NCBI RefSeq assembly: GCF_022662375.1
Contig: NZ_JAKNQL010000016.1
Location: 62,001-126,000 of the forward strand
Reading direction: 5' to 3'
From: Pseudomonas sp. CROZ-RG-20F-R04-15
GTDB taxonomy: Bacteria > Pseudomonadota > Gammaproteobacteria > Pseudomonadales > Pseudomonadaceae
Length of the DNA stretch: 64,000 bases
Below, piece by piece: positions 8,543 to 16,347 of this stretch (its first letter is position 1; each line of letters opens with the position of its first letter). The notes below the pieces were generated by a model that was not told where the DNA came from, did not search any database, and was given only the letters and a program-made list of their open reading frames with translations. The position numbers were made by a program, and so were the translations under genes.

Positions 8543-9232
8543 TTAAAAATCGTCTTCGACCTGGCCATCCTTCACTTTGAACTCGCGGTTCTGCAAGTAA
8601 GCGTTGCGGATGAAGGTGTACTTGTCGCCGCTGATCAGCTTCTCGCTCGACAACAGGCTGGCGCGAGTGTCGACGATGTTCAGGCCGAAGATCGAGTTAC
8701 GCACTGGCACATCGTTGATGTAGCGGTACATGCCGGTGTAGCTGTCGACGTACTTCGAAGGCGCATCACGCAAGGTGCTTGGGCCGAGCAACGGCAACAT
8801 GACGTACGGACCGCTGCCGACGCCCCAGTAACCGAGGGTCTGGCCAAAATCTTCATCGCTGCGGTTCAGGCCCATTTTGGTGCCGACATCAAAGAAGCCG
8901 AGCAGACCGAACGTGGTGTTGAAGATCAGACGTGCAGTGTCGACGCCTGCGGCAGCCGGTTTACCCTGCAAAACGTTGTTCGCCAGGTTAGTGACATCAC
9001 CCACGTTGCGGAACATGTTGTGAATGCCGTCTTCAAGGAACTGCGGCGTAACAAACTCATAACCCTGAGCCAGTGGCTTCAGCGCGTAGGTGTCAACGAA
9101 GTCGTTGAACTGGAAAATTGGACGGTTGACGCTTTCCCAAGGGTCTTCTTCCGTTGCCGCCTGAGTGGCGAACGGAGCCAGCAACAGGCCGGCACATACA
9201 CAAAGCTGAGCGAGCGGATTGCTCCAGCGCAT
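8543..9232 (-). CDS. mlaA: MlaA/VacJ outer-membrane phospholipid-transport component
   Basis: Predicted partner of the Mla retrograde phospholipid pathway that removes mislocalised phospholipid from the outer leaflet. The 229-residue protein has the MlaA signature: DPWESVNRPIFQFND near 31-45, then NMFRNVGDVTNLANN, FGLLGFFDV, EDFGQTLGYWGVG and YVMLPLLGPS. The N-terminus (MRWSNPLAQLCVCAGLLLAPFATQA) is a signal peptide. The two Cys at 11 and 13 sit inside the hydrophobic core without a proper lipobox, so cleavage by signal peptidase I after TQA is more likely than lipidation. It is a monocistronic gene with a terminator after it. Confidence 0.93.
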   Translation of the reverse strand: MRWSNPLAQLCVCAGLLLAPFATQAATEEDPWESVNRPIFQFNDFVDTYALKPLAQGYEFVTPQFLEDGIHNMFRNVGDVTNLANNVLQGKPAAAGVDTARLIFNTTFGLLGFFDVGTKMGLNRSDEDFGQTLGYWGVGSGPYVMLPLLGPSTLRDAPSKYVDSYTGMYRYINDVPVRNSIFGLNIVDTRASLLSSEKLISGDKYTFIRNAYLQNREFKVKDGQVEDDF

Positions 9233-9430
9233 AGAAAAACTCCTTGGATTTGTACTGTCGCGGACATCTGGGTCCGGGTGTTCAGGCCGCTAGTATAAGC
9301 GCAAAAGGCCGTTTGGACAGTCCGCGCAATGAAGCTGTCTGTAGGACGCTTCCTGAGTTGCCCTTCACACGGCTGTCATCCAACTGTCACTGACCGTCCC
9401 TAGTCTGATCGTTATTTCAGGGACGTTGCC

Positions 9431-10051
9431 ATGACACACGCCGAAACCTTGCCCGTCGCCGCGTCCAGCCTGACGGCCGTGCTGTTTGGACTCAGCGGTT
9501 GTCTGGTGGATTTCGGCGCCCGTGCCCGGCAACAGACCATTGCCCTGAGCGAATACGCTGAAGCCACGCCGGGCGCACTCGACAGCCTGCACAGTTTGCA
9601 GCGCCAGCAGATCCCCTGCGCGTGGCTGGATGAACTGCCCCCTGCCCTCGCCCAATCGTTGTCGGCCTCGCTACCGGCGTGGATCAAACCCGCGCAATAT
9701 TCCGCAACAAATAACCCGTGGCCCGCGCCGAACGCCTGCTGGCAAGCCTTGATGGACTTGAACGTCGGCAGTCTGGACGGCTGCGTTCTGGTCAGCGGTG
9801 AACCGCGTCTGCTGCAAGCCGGCCTGAATGCCGGACTGTGGACCATCGGTCTCGCCTCCTGCGGCTCACTGTGCGGCCTGGCGCCGACAGAATGGCAAGC
9901 GCTGAGCCAGAAAGAACGCGAACAACTGCGTGGCAAGGCGACGATGCAGCTATTCGGCCTCGGCGTGCATTCGGTGATCGATCACTTGGGCGAGCTCGAC
10001 ACCTGCCTCGCCGACATCAGTCTGCGTCGGCTCAAAGGCGAAAAGCCCTGA
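9431..10051 (+). CDS. Phosphonatase-like HAD-family protein lacking catalytic Asp (probable pseudoenzyme)
   Basis: A 206-residue protein that resembles phosphonoacetaldehyde hydrolase (PhnX) at both ends. N-terminal AVLFGLSGCLVDFG aligns with the PhnX nucleophile loop (LDWAGTVVDFG from memory), but the nucleophile Asp is Gly. C-terminal AGLNAGLWTIGLASCG aligns with the PhnX segment around NAGMWTV, but the metal-binding Asp-Asp pair just before it is replaced (CVLVSGEP). The cap domain is short; PhnX is about 275 residues. Catalysis by the normal HAD route seems impossible, so a binding or regulatory role, or decay, is likely. ATG 9431 has AGGGACG upstream. PAO1 carries a related gene close to queF, as I recall. 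Confidence 0.75.
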   Translation: MTHAETLPVAASSLTAVLFGLSGCLVDFGARARQQTIALSEYAEATPGALDSLHSLQRQQIPCAWLDELPPALAQSLSASLPAWIKPAQYSATNNPWPAPNACWQALMDLNVGSLDGCVLVSGEPRLLQAGLNAGLWTIGLASCGSLCGLAPTEWQALSQKEREQLRGKATMQLFGLGVHSVIDHLGELDTCLADISLRRLKGEKP

Positions 10052-10159
10052 CCGGGATCATGCAGGTTTGCCGGGAGTGGATTAATCTAAAGGTCAGCCA
10101 TAGACCTTTGGCGCGTGGCTGCGGTCAATGCCAGTGCCTACTGATAAAAGGAAAACACC

Positions 10160-10423
10160 ATGCCCGCCCAAGAACTGCAAGAACAACTGAATGCCCTGCG
10201 CGAGCAACTGGAGCAGAATCCGCCGCTTTCCGAAGCAGAACGCGAAAACTTGCATGAACTAATGCAACAGATTGAACTGAAGCTTGAACTCGAAACCAAG
10301 ACCCAGGATGCCAGCCTCGCCGATGGCGTGAATCTGGCGGTGGATCGCTTCGAACTCGAACACCCGGCGATTGCGGGCACCTTGCGCAGCATCGCCAATG
10401 CGCTGGGCAGCATGGGGATCTGA
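10160..10423 (+). CDS. DUF4404 family small protein
   Basis: An 87-residue acidic, mostly helical protein (heptad-like QELQEQLNALREQLEQN at the start) ending in HPAIAGTLRSIANALGSMGI, which is the DUF4404 pattern. AAAGGAAAA sits just before the ATG. No function is known. It follows the HAD-like gene by 108 bases and ends at a strong terminator, so the two may be cotranscribed. A seven-base dyad (AAAGGTC / GACCTTT) lies 50-70 bases before the start. Confidence 0.85.
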   Translation: MPAQELQEQLNALREQLEQNPPLSEAERENLHELMQQIELKLELETKTQDASLADGVNLAVDRFELEHPAIAGTLRSIANALGSMGI

Positions 10424-10438
10424 TCCCCCCCGAAACGC

Positions 10439-10470
10439 AAAAAGCCCTGCCATCACTGGCAGGGCTTTTT
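10439..10470 (+). terminator. Terminator after DUF4404 gene
   Basis: Stem AAAAAGCCCTGCCA / TGGCAGGGCTTTTT with loop TCAC. It is symmetrical enough to act from either side. Confidence 0.93.
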
Positions 10471-10498
10471 CATGTCTACGATTTGCAACGCAGTCCCC

Positions 10499-10588
10499 TG
10501 TGGGAGCGAGCCTGCTCGCGAAGGCGTCGTGTCAGTCGACATCATCGTTGAATGACACACCGCATTCGCGAGCAGGCTCGCTCCCACA
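10499..10588. repeat. REPIN (two inverted REP units)
   Basis: TGTGGGAGCGAGCCTGCTCG at 10499 and the inverted copy ending at 10588, about 38 bases apart. This is the 'AGCCTGCT' subtype. It sits between the DUF4404 and queF genes. Confidence 0.92.
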
Positions 10589-10612
10589 TTGGATATCGCA
10601 CATTCCGGATCT

Positions 10613-11443
10613 TTATTGACGCACGAGGCGGTGATTCGGCAGCTGTACGCTTTCGGTGCTGCGATACGGATTGATATCCAGACCACCACGACGCACGTAA
10701 CGTGCAAACACCGTGAGCTTCTCGGGTTTCAACAAGCGCTGCAGGTCAAGGAAAATCCGCTCTACACACTGCTCATGGAAGTCCGAGTGCTGACGGAAGC
10801 TGACGATGTATTCCAGCAGACTCGCATGATCCAGCGCCGAGCCGCGATATTCCACCACCACACTGCCCCAGTCCGGCTGACTGGTCACCGGGCAATTGGA
10901 TTTGAGCAGATGGCTGTGCACGCTCTCTTCAACAATCCGCGAATCATCGCAACGCAGCAGTTCCGGGCGCGGATGCTCATAGTTGCTGACGCTGATATCC
11001 AGATCGTCGATGCACACGCCGGGCAACGCCACAACGCCTTCTGCTTCAACGTCCTTCAGACTGCGAACCCGCACGCCGACCGGTTTGCCGGCGGCGGCCG
11101 ACAAATCCTTGACCAGCGTCGCTTCCAATGCAGCAACATCGGCAAACGCCGTCTGGTTCAGCGAGTTCAGATACAACTTGAACGACTTCGACTCGATGAT
11201 ATTCGGCGAATCCGCCGGAATGCTGAATTCGCCGATCGCCACCACCGGCTTGCCCGACGGCAGCAGCCACGACAGCTCGAAGCAGTTCCAGAAATCCACA
11301 CCTTTATATGGCAGGGTGTCGGCGGTCAGGCCCAGCTCGGCCCATTTCGCGGTGCGCGGAATCGGGAACAGCAGGGACGGCGTGTAGGTGGCGATGTATT
11401 CGCTGGATTTGCCCAGCGGCGAGTGTTCGGCTGCGGGATGCAT
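10613..11443 (-). CDS. queF: NADPH-dependent 7-cyano-7-deazaguanine reductase (type II QueF)
   Basis: Reduces preQ0 to preQ1 in the synthesis of the tRNA base queuosine. The 276 residues correspond to the long bimodular (E. coli-like) QueF. The QueF signature ESKSFKLYLNSLNQT is near residues 89-103. The catalytic Cys (near 184) is in SNCPVTSQPDWGS, which also gives the proton-donor Asp, and the substrate-binding His/Glu are in DFHEQCVERI near 230. It is a stand-alone gene flanked by a REPIN downstream and divided from the cupredoxin gene by about 60 bases. Confidence 0.96.
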   Translation of the reverse strand: MHPAAEHSPLGKSSEYIATYTPSLLFPIPRTAKWAELGLTADTLPYKGVDFWNCFELSWLLPSGKPVVAIGEFSIPADSPNIIESKSFKLYLNSLNQTAFADVAALEATLVKDLSAAAGKPVGVRVRSLKDVEAEGVVALPGVCIDDLDISVSNYEHPRPELLRCDDSRIVEESVHSHLLKSNCPVTSQPDWGSVVVEYRGSALDHASLLEYIVSFRQHSDFHEQCVERIFLDLQRLLKPEKLTVFARYVRRGGLDINPYRSTESVQLPNHRLVRQ

Positions 11444-11504
11444 GGCGGAAACCTGACTGAATAATCAGCGGATTCTACCAGCCTTTGCCCGCGCCTTTGA
11501 GTGC

Positions 11505-12038
11505 TTACTGACTGACAGTCAGTTTGCCGACCATGCCCGCCTGATAATGCCCGGGAATATTGCAGGCAAACTCCAGGCTCGTGGCCTTGCTGAAGGTCCA
11601 GGTCAGTTCGGCAGTCTTGCCCGGTTCGACCAGCACACTGTTCGGGTCGTCATGCTTCATGCCGTGCCCCATCGCCGCATGATCCATGCCGGCCATGTCG
11701 TGGGACATTTCCTTCACGCCGGTAGGCGTAAGCATGCCGCTTTGCTGCATCTGCAACATTTCCTGCTGGTGTCTGGCATGCATCGCTGCATCGCCGAGGT
11801 TGAATTCGTGCAGCAGCTGGCCTTTATTCACCAGCACAAAACGAACCGTCTCACCGGCCTTGACCTGAATCGCCTTCGGGTCGAACGACATGTCGTTCAA
11901 CACCACTTCAACGCTACGCGTGGCTTTGGCGGCAGGTGCGGGCTGGCCGAAGTCGTAGCTGTGCGCGGGTGCCGCCCATACCGGTGAACTCAGCGTCAAC
12001 AGACAGGCAGCCAACGTCAGGGATTGGCGTAAAAACAT
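11505..12038 (-). CDS. Periplasmic cupredoxin, copper tolerance
   Basis: A 177-residue secreted blue-copper-fold protein. A signal peptide (MFLRQSLTLAACLLTLSSPVWA) precedes the mature chain. Type-1 copper ligands are visible: His in LLHEFNLG near 90, then Cys, His and Met in ACNIPGHYQAGM near 156-168. Between them is a Met/His-rich stretch (MSHDMAGMDHAAMGHGMKH, about 118-136) suited to binding Cu(I) or extra copper. It is divergent from copRS with a dyad operator between them, so copper-induced expression by CopR is likely. It matches PA2807 of P. aeruginosa in size and position as I recall. Confidence 0.9.
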   Translation of the reverse strand: MFLRQSLTLAACLLTLSSPVWAAPAHSYDFGQPAPAAKATRSVEVVLNDMSFDPKAIQVKAGETVRFVLVNKGQLLHEFNLGDAAMHARHQQEMLQMQQSGMLTPTGVKEMSHDMAGMDHAAMGHGMKHDDPNSVLVEPGKTAELTWTFSKATSLEFACNIPGHYQAGMVGKLTVSQ

Positions 12039-12102
12039 GGTCGTTCTCCAACAAGATAAGGTTCAGCCTGTGGGAAACTTTAGCCGGCCTGCGCTGGCAT
12101 CT

Positions 12103-12133
12103 ACCTGACAGGCAGATTACAACTTTGTCAGGT
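12103..12133. promoter_or_regulatory. Candidate CopR operator (cop box)
   Basis: Inverted repeat ACCTGACA / TGTCAGGT separated by 15 bases, with an internal ATTACAACTTTGTCA that resembles published cop/cus boxes. It lies midway between the divergent cupredoxin and copR starts, the expected place for a CopR site controlling both. Confidence 0.65.
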
Positions 12134-12202
12134 TGGCGCTTGTCGCGTGCTCTCACGGTATAAAGCTTTCAACCGAATCCCCCCGAATAACCCGAGTCGC
12201 CC

Positions 12203-12883
12203 ATGAAACTGTTGATCGTCGAAGACCAAGCGAAAACCGGCCAATACCTGCGCCAGGGCCTGACCGAGGCCGGGTTCAATACGGAACTGGTGGCCGACGG
12301 CAACAGCGGTCAGCAAATGGCATTGAGTGGTGATTACGCGCTGCTGATCCTCGACGTAATGCTACCGGGCCGCAACGGCTGGCAGATTCTGCACGCAGTG
12401 CGCAGCGCCGGGCTGGATACGCCGGTACTTTTTCTGACGGCCAAAGACGCCGTGGAGGACAGGGTGCACGGCCTCGAACTGGGCGCTGATGATTATCTGG
12501 TCAAACCCTTCGCCTTCTCCGAGTTACTGGCGCGGGTGCGCAGCCTGTTGCGTCGCGGCAGCGCCACGCCACAGGAAACCAGCCTGCAACTGGCCGATCT
12601 GCGCCTGGATCTGATCCGCCGCCGCGTGGAGCGCAGTGGCCAGCGCATCGACCTGACCGCCAAGGAGTTTGCCCTTCTGGAAATGCTCCTTCGCCGTCAG
12701 GGTGAGGTGCTGCCAAAATCGCTGATCGCCTCGCAGGTCTGGGACATGAATTTCGACAGCGACACCAATGTCATCGAAGTGGCAATCCGCCGTTTGCGCC
12801 TGAAAATCGACGACGAATTCCCCAACAAGCTGATCCACACCGTGCGCGGCATGGGTTACGTGCTTGAAGAGCGCAGCGTTTGA
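12203..12883 (+). CDS. copR: Copper-responsive response regulator CopR (OmpR/CusR family)
   Basis: A 226-residue DNA-binding regulator. The receiver has the acidic pocket VEDQ, phospho-Asp near 51 in LILDVMLPGRNG, Thr in FLTAKD and Lys in YLVKPF. The C-terminal OmpR-type winged helix contains LTAKEFALLEMLLRRQGEV and VIEVAIRRLRLKID. It ends with the stop TGA sharing one base with the sensor gene start (TGATG), so translation is coupled. Its divergent cupredoxin neighbour points to copper as the signal. The CusR/CzcR paralogues share the same fold, so the metal call rests on context. Confidence 0.92.
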   Translation: MKLLIVEDQAKTGQYLRQGLTEAGFNTELVADGNSGQQMALSGDYALLILDVMLPGRNGWQILHAVRSAGLDTPVLFLTAKDAVEDRVHGLELGADDYLVKPFAFSELLARVRSLLRRGSATPQETSLQLADLRLDLIRRRVERSGQRIDLTAKEFALLEMLLRRQGEVLPKSLIASQVWDMNFDSDTNVIEVAIRRLRLKIDDEFPNKLIHTVRGMGYVLEERSV

Positions 12884-14232
12884 TGCGCCGTTTGTCTCTG
12901 AGTTCGCGCCTGGCGTTGTTGTTCGCCGCTTGCACCGCGGTGGTGTCGCTGTTCGCCGGGGTGCTGTTCAACCGCGCCAGCGAGGCGCACTTCATTGAAC
13001 TCGACCAGCAACAACTGGACGGCAAACTGATCGGCCTGCGCCGCGCCTTGCAGGATGTTCAACCCGCTCAACGCGAGACACGGCTGGCGGATGAGCTGAG
13101 CCGTCAGGCCGATCTGTCGCTGCGCATCACCGGCAGTGACGGCCAACGCTGGTACGACAGTTCGACGCAAATTCCCAAGGACTTGCCGCAGCCACCCGGC
13201 CTGTCAACGATCAGCAATGACGGCACCGATTACCGCGTGCTCAACGCCCCGCTCTACCCGGACAAAGCCGATTCCCCGCAACTGACCCTGCTGCTGGACA
13301 TCACTCATCACCAGCACTTCCTGCAACGCATGCAGCATCTGATCTGGCTGACCGTCGGCCTCTCGGCAGTGGCCACCGCGCTACTTGGCGCCTGGGCCGC
13401 ACGCAGCGGCTTGCGTCCGTTACGGCGCATGAGCGCGGTAGCCCGTGGGATTTCTGCACAATCGCTCAACGCCCGACTGCCGGAAGCGCAAATGCCACCC
13501 GAGCTAGCGGAAATGGCCCACAGCTTCAACGCCATGCTCGCACGCCTAGACGACTCGTTTCAGCGGCTCTCGGCGTTTTCCGCCGACATCGCCCATGAAC
13601 TGCGCACGCCGCTGTCGAACCTGCTGACCCACACTCAGGTCACCCTCACCCGCCCACGGCCGATCGAAGATTATCGCGAAGCCCTGCACAGCAATCTCGA
13701 AGAACTGCAATGGATGGCGCAACTGGTCAACGACATGTTGTACCTGGCCAAGGCTGATCACGGTTTGCTGATGCCTAAGCGTGAGCCGCTGGAACTGGCG
13801 GATGAGACCGATGTGTTGCTGGAGTTTTTTGCGCCGCTGGCGGAGGACGCCGGGGTCAGGCTGAGTCGTGAGGGCTATGCGCGAATCGAGGGTGATCGCA
13901 GTATGTTGCGCCGGGCCTTGTCGAATTTGCTGGATAACGCGCTGCGGTTTACCCCGGCCGAGGGCTATGTGAGCTTGCGGATCGTTGATCAACCGAACGC
14001 CGTGGGCATTTCAGTCGAGAACAGTGGCGAGGGGATTTCTGCAGAGTTGTTGCCACGGCTGTTTGACCGGTTTTACCGGGCTGATCCGGCGCGGCAGGAA
14101 GGCAGCAGTGAGCATGCGGGGTTGGGGTTGGCGATTACGCAGTCGATCGTCCGTGCCCATGGCGGGCAGATTCGTTGCGAATCGGAGGCGAAATGGACGC
14201 GGTTTGTGATTGAGCTGCCCAAGGGAGATTGA
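12883..14232 (+). CDS. copS: Copper sensor histidine kinase CopS
   Basis: A 449-residue inner-membrane kinase of the CusS/CopS group. TM1 is at about 8-30, a periplasmic sensor follows, and TM2 is near 150-175. A HAMP domain precedes HisKA with FSADIAHELRTPLSN (phospho-His near 238). The ATPase part shows the N box SNLLDNALRFTP, a G box VENSGEGIS, an F box FDRFYRADPAR and a final HAGLGLAITQSI. ATG 12883 overlaps copR by one base; a TTG immediately before it is less likely. A REPIN follows and no terminator hairpin other than the REP is visible. Confidence 0.92.
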   Translation: MRRLSLSSRLALLFAACTAVVSLFAGVLFNRASEAHFIELDQQQLDGKLIGLRRALQDVQPAQRETRLADELSRQADLSLRITGSDGQRWYDSSTQIPKDLPQPPGLSTISNDGTDYRVLNAPLYPDKADSPQLTLLLDITHHQHFLQRMQHLIWLTVGLSAVATALLGAWAARSGLRPLRRMSAVARGISAQSLNARLPEAQMPPELAEMAHSFNAMLARLDDSFQRLSAFSADIAHELRTPLSNLLTHTQVTLTRPRPIEDYREALHSNLEELQWMAQLVNDMLYLAKADHGLLMPKREPLELADETDVLLEFFAPLAEDAGVRLSREGYARIEGDRSMLRRALSNLLDNALRFTPAEGYVSLRIVDQPNAVGISVENSGEGISAELLPRLFDRFYRADPARQEGSSEHAGLGLAITQSIVRAHGGQIRCESEAKWTRFVIELPKGD

Positions 14233-14249
14233 GGCCAGCCATTCAGGCC

Positions 14250-14328
14250 CCTTCGCGAGCAGGCTCGCTCCCACATTGGATCTGCGTCGTTCACAAATCC
14301 CCTGTGGGAGCGAGCCTGCTCGCGAAAG
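14250..14328. repeat. REPIN (two inverted REP units)
   Basis: CGCGAGCAGGCTCGCTCCCA near 14254-14274 and TGTGGGAGCGAGCCTGCTCG from 14303, a short spacer of about 30 bases. It lies between convergent copS and lolE and may help end transcription. Confidence 0.92.
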
Positions 14329-14340
14329 CGGTCTAAAGGT

Positions 14341-15585
14341 TTACGAATATCTCAACGCGTGAGCCGGCTCGATCTTTGCCGCTCGCCAAGCCGGGTACAC
14401 CGTCGCCAAAAAGCTCAGAATAAAGCCTGCCGAGCAGATCAACAGCACATCCCCGCCCTGCAGTTCCGACGGCAGATTGCTGACGAAATACACATCCGAA
14501 CTGAAAATATGCTGGCCCGTGACGCGCTCGACCCAGCCAACCATCTCGCTGACATTCAGTGCGGCAATCACGCCCAGCACACCGCCAATAATGGTGCCGA
14601 CAATCCCGATCACCGTGCCCTGCACCATGAAGATCGCCATGATCTGGCGGGGCGTGGCGCCGATGGTACGCAGGATCGCGATGTCCGCGCCCTTGTCGTT
14701 CACCACCATGATCAGCGTTGCGATGATGTTGAACGCCGCCACCGCGACGATCATCAGCAACAGCAGGCCGATCATGGTTTTTTCCATTTTCATCGCGCTG
14801 AACAGGCTGCCCTGGGTGTGGGTCCAGTCGTCAGCCTTGAAATCGGCGCCCAGACCGGCGGCGATGTCCGAGGAGACTTTCGGAGCGGCGTACAGATCTT
14901 TGACTGCCAGACGCACGCTCTGTACCTGATTCGGCTCCCAGTGCTGCATGGTCGCAGCATCGGCGACGTGGATCAGACCCATCGAGCCGTCCAGTTCAGC
15001 ACCGACCTTGAACACACCGACCACGTTCAGCCGTTGCATACGCGGGGTAATGCCACCCGGCGCGGTGCTGACTTCCGGGACGATCAGGGTGATCTTGTCA
15101 CCGACGTTAAGGCGGAAACGACGCGCAGTAATCTCACCGATCACCACACCGAACTCACCCGGTTTCAACGCGTCGAGGCGGCCCTGCACAATGTGCTGGG
15201 CAACGATCGACACCTTGCCTTCCTGCGCAGGATCAACGCCGCTGATCTGGATCGGCTGCATCAGGCCCTTGTAGGAGAGCATGCCTTCCATTTCGGTGAA
15301 CGGCACGGCCGCAGTCACTTCAGGATTTTTCATCGCGGCGGCGGCAACCGGCTGCCAGTCATCGATCGGCTTCACGCCAACGATGGTCGCGTGCGGCACC
15401 ATGCCGAGGATGCGCGAGCTCATTTCGCGCTGGAAGCCGTTCATCACCGACAGCACCACGATCATCGCCAGCACGCCGAGGGCGAGGCCGATCATCGAGG
15501 TCATCGAAATGAACGAAACAAAGCGATTGCGGCGCTTGGCGCGGGTATAGCGCGTGCCGATAAAGATCGATAACGGTCTGAACAT
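14341..15585 (-). CDS. lolE: Lipoprotein-releasing ABC transporter permease (LolE/LolC family)
   Basis: Inner-membrane subunit of the LolCDE complex that extracts outer-membrane lipoproteins for LolA. The 414-residue protein has the MacB/LolC architecture: TM1 near 25-48 (SFISMTSMIGLALGVLAMIVVLSVMN), a large periplasmic domain, then three TM segments near 270-400. It is strikingly similar to the upstream permease gene over the whole length (both begin MFRPL..FIGTRYTRAKRRN). I use ATG 15585 to match that start, though a GTG 12 bases upstream is possible. A hairpin with a T-rich tail separates it from lolD. Assignment of C versus E is by operon order. Confidence 0.9.
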   Translation of the reverse strand: MFRPLSIFIGTRYTRAKRRNRFVSFISMTSMIGLALGVLAMIVVLSVMNGFQREMSSRILGMVPHATIVGVKPIDDWQPVAAAAMKNPEVTAAVPFTEMEGMLSYKGLMQPIQISGVDPAQEGKVSIVAQHIVQGRLDALKPGEFGVVIGEITARRFRLNVGDKITLIVPEVSTAPGGITPRMQRLNVVGVFKVGAELDGSMGLIHVADAATMQHWEPNQVQSVRLAVKDLYAAPKVSSDIAAGLGADFKADDWTHTQGSLFSAMKMEKTMIGLLLLMIVAVAAFNIIATLIMVVNDKGADIAILRTIGATPRQIMAIFMVQGTVIGIVGTIIGGVLGVIAALNVSEMVGWVERVTGQHIFSSDVYFVSNLPSELQGGDVLLICSAGFILSFLATVYPAWRAAKIEPAHALRYS

Positions 15586-15613
15586 TCGCTGGGGCACCGT
15601 ATAAAAATAAAAG

Positions 15614-15639
15614 ACCCGACGCCTTTACAGACGCCGGGT
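15614..15639 (-). terminator. Internal terminator/attenuator between lolD and lolE
   Basis: Read on the minus strand: ACCCGGCGTC - TGTAAA - GGCGTCGGGT followed by CTTTTATTTTT. This is a ten-pair stem with two wobbles and a good U tract, located after the lolD stop and before lolE. Confidence 0.8.
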
Positions 15640-15648
15640 TTCAGCCAA

Positions 15649-16347
15649 TCAGATGGGTGTCAGGCAGCCATCCTGCAAGTGCAGGACGCGGTCCATCTGG
15701 CGGGCCAGGTTCATGTCGTGAGTCACCACCAGGAACGCGGTGCGCATCGAGGTGCTGAGTTCCAGCATCAAATCCTGAATGCCCTGCGCGGTGTGCGAGT
15801 CGAGGTTGCCGGTCGGCTCATCGAGCATCACCAGGCCTGGCTTGTTAACCAGAGCGCGGGCGATGGCCACACGTTGACGCTCACCACCGGACAGTTCGGC
15901 CGGTTTGTGCTCCAGACGATGGCCGAGGCCGACGCGCTCCAGCAGTGCCGTGGCACGCTGACGGGCTTCCGGAATCGGCGTCTTGCCGATCAGCAGCGGC
16001 ATGCAGACGTTTTCCAGCGCGGTGAATTCCGGCAGCAAGTGGTGGAACTGGTAAACGAAACCGAGCGAACGGTTACGCAGCAGGCCACGCTTCTTCTCGC
16101 TCAGTGCCGACAACTCTTCACCGTCGAGCCAGACGCTGCCCTTGGTCGGCGTGTCGAGACCGCCCAACAGGTTGAGCAAGGTACTTTTGCCCGAACCCGA
16201 AGTGCCGACGATCGCCACACGCTCGCCCGGGTGCAACTCCAGTTGCAGGCCGGCCAGTACTTCTACCGATTCCGGACCTTCCTCGTAGGATTTGCCCAGA
16301 TTGCGGCAGCTCAGGATTGCTTGTTCACTCATGCCCGACTCACTCAT
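15649..16347 (-). CDS. lolD: Lipoprotein-releasing system ATP-binding protein LolD
   Basis: ATPase of LolCDE, 232 residues. Walker A GTSGSGKSTLLN is near 46-57, a Q loop is in FVYQFHHLLPEFTALENV, the signature is LSGGERQRVAIARAL near 150, Walker B is VMLDEPTGNLD and the switch His is in VVTHD. ATG 16347 lies inside the end of lolC (eight-base overlap) and has GGAGGCG nine bases upstream, so I prefer it over the internal ATG at 16332. The overlap suggests coupled translation with lolC. Confidence 0.95.
   Translation of the reverse strand: MSESGMSEQAILSCRNLGKSYEEGPESVEVLAGLQLELHPGERVAIVGTSGSGKSTLLNLLGGLDTPTKGSVWLDGEELSALSEKKRGLLRNRSLGFVYQFHHLLPEFTALENVCMPLLIGKTPIPEARQRATALLERVGLGHRLEHKPAELSGGERQRVAIARALVNKPGLVMLDEPTGNLDSHTAQGIQDLMLELSTSMRTAFLVVTHDMNLARQMDRVLHLQDGCLTPI

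Noticed and set aside
8543..9232. MlaA as a lipoprotein
   Set aside because: The Cys residues lie in the middle of the signal-peptide core without a lipobox; an ordinary signal peptide fits better.
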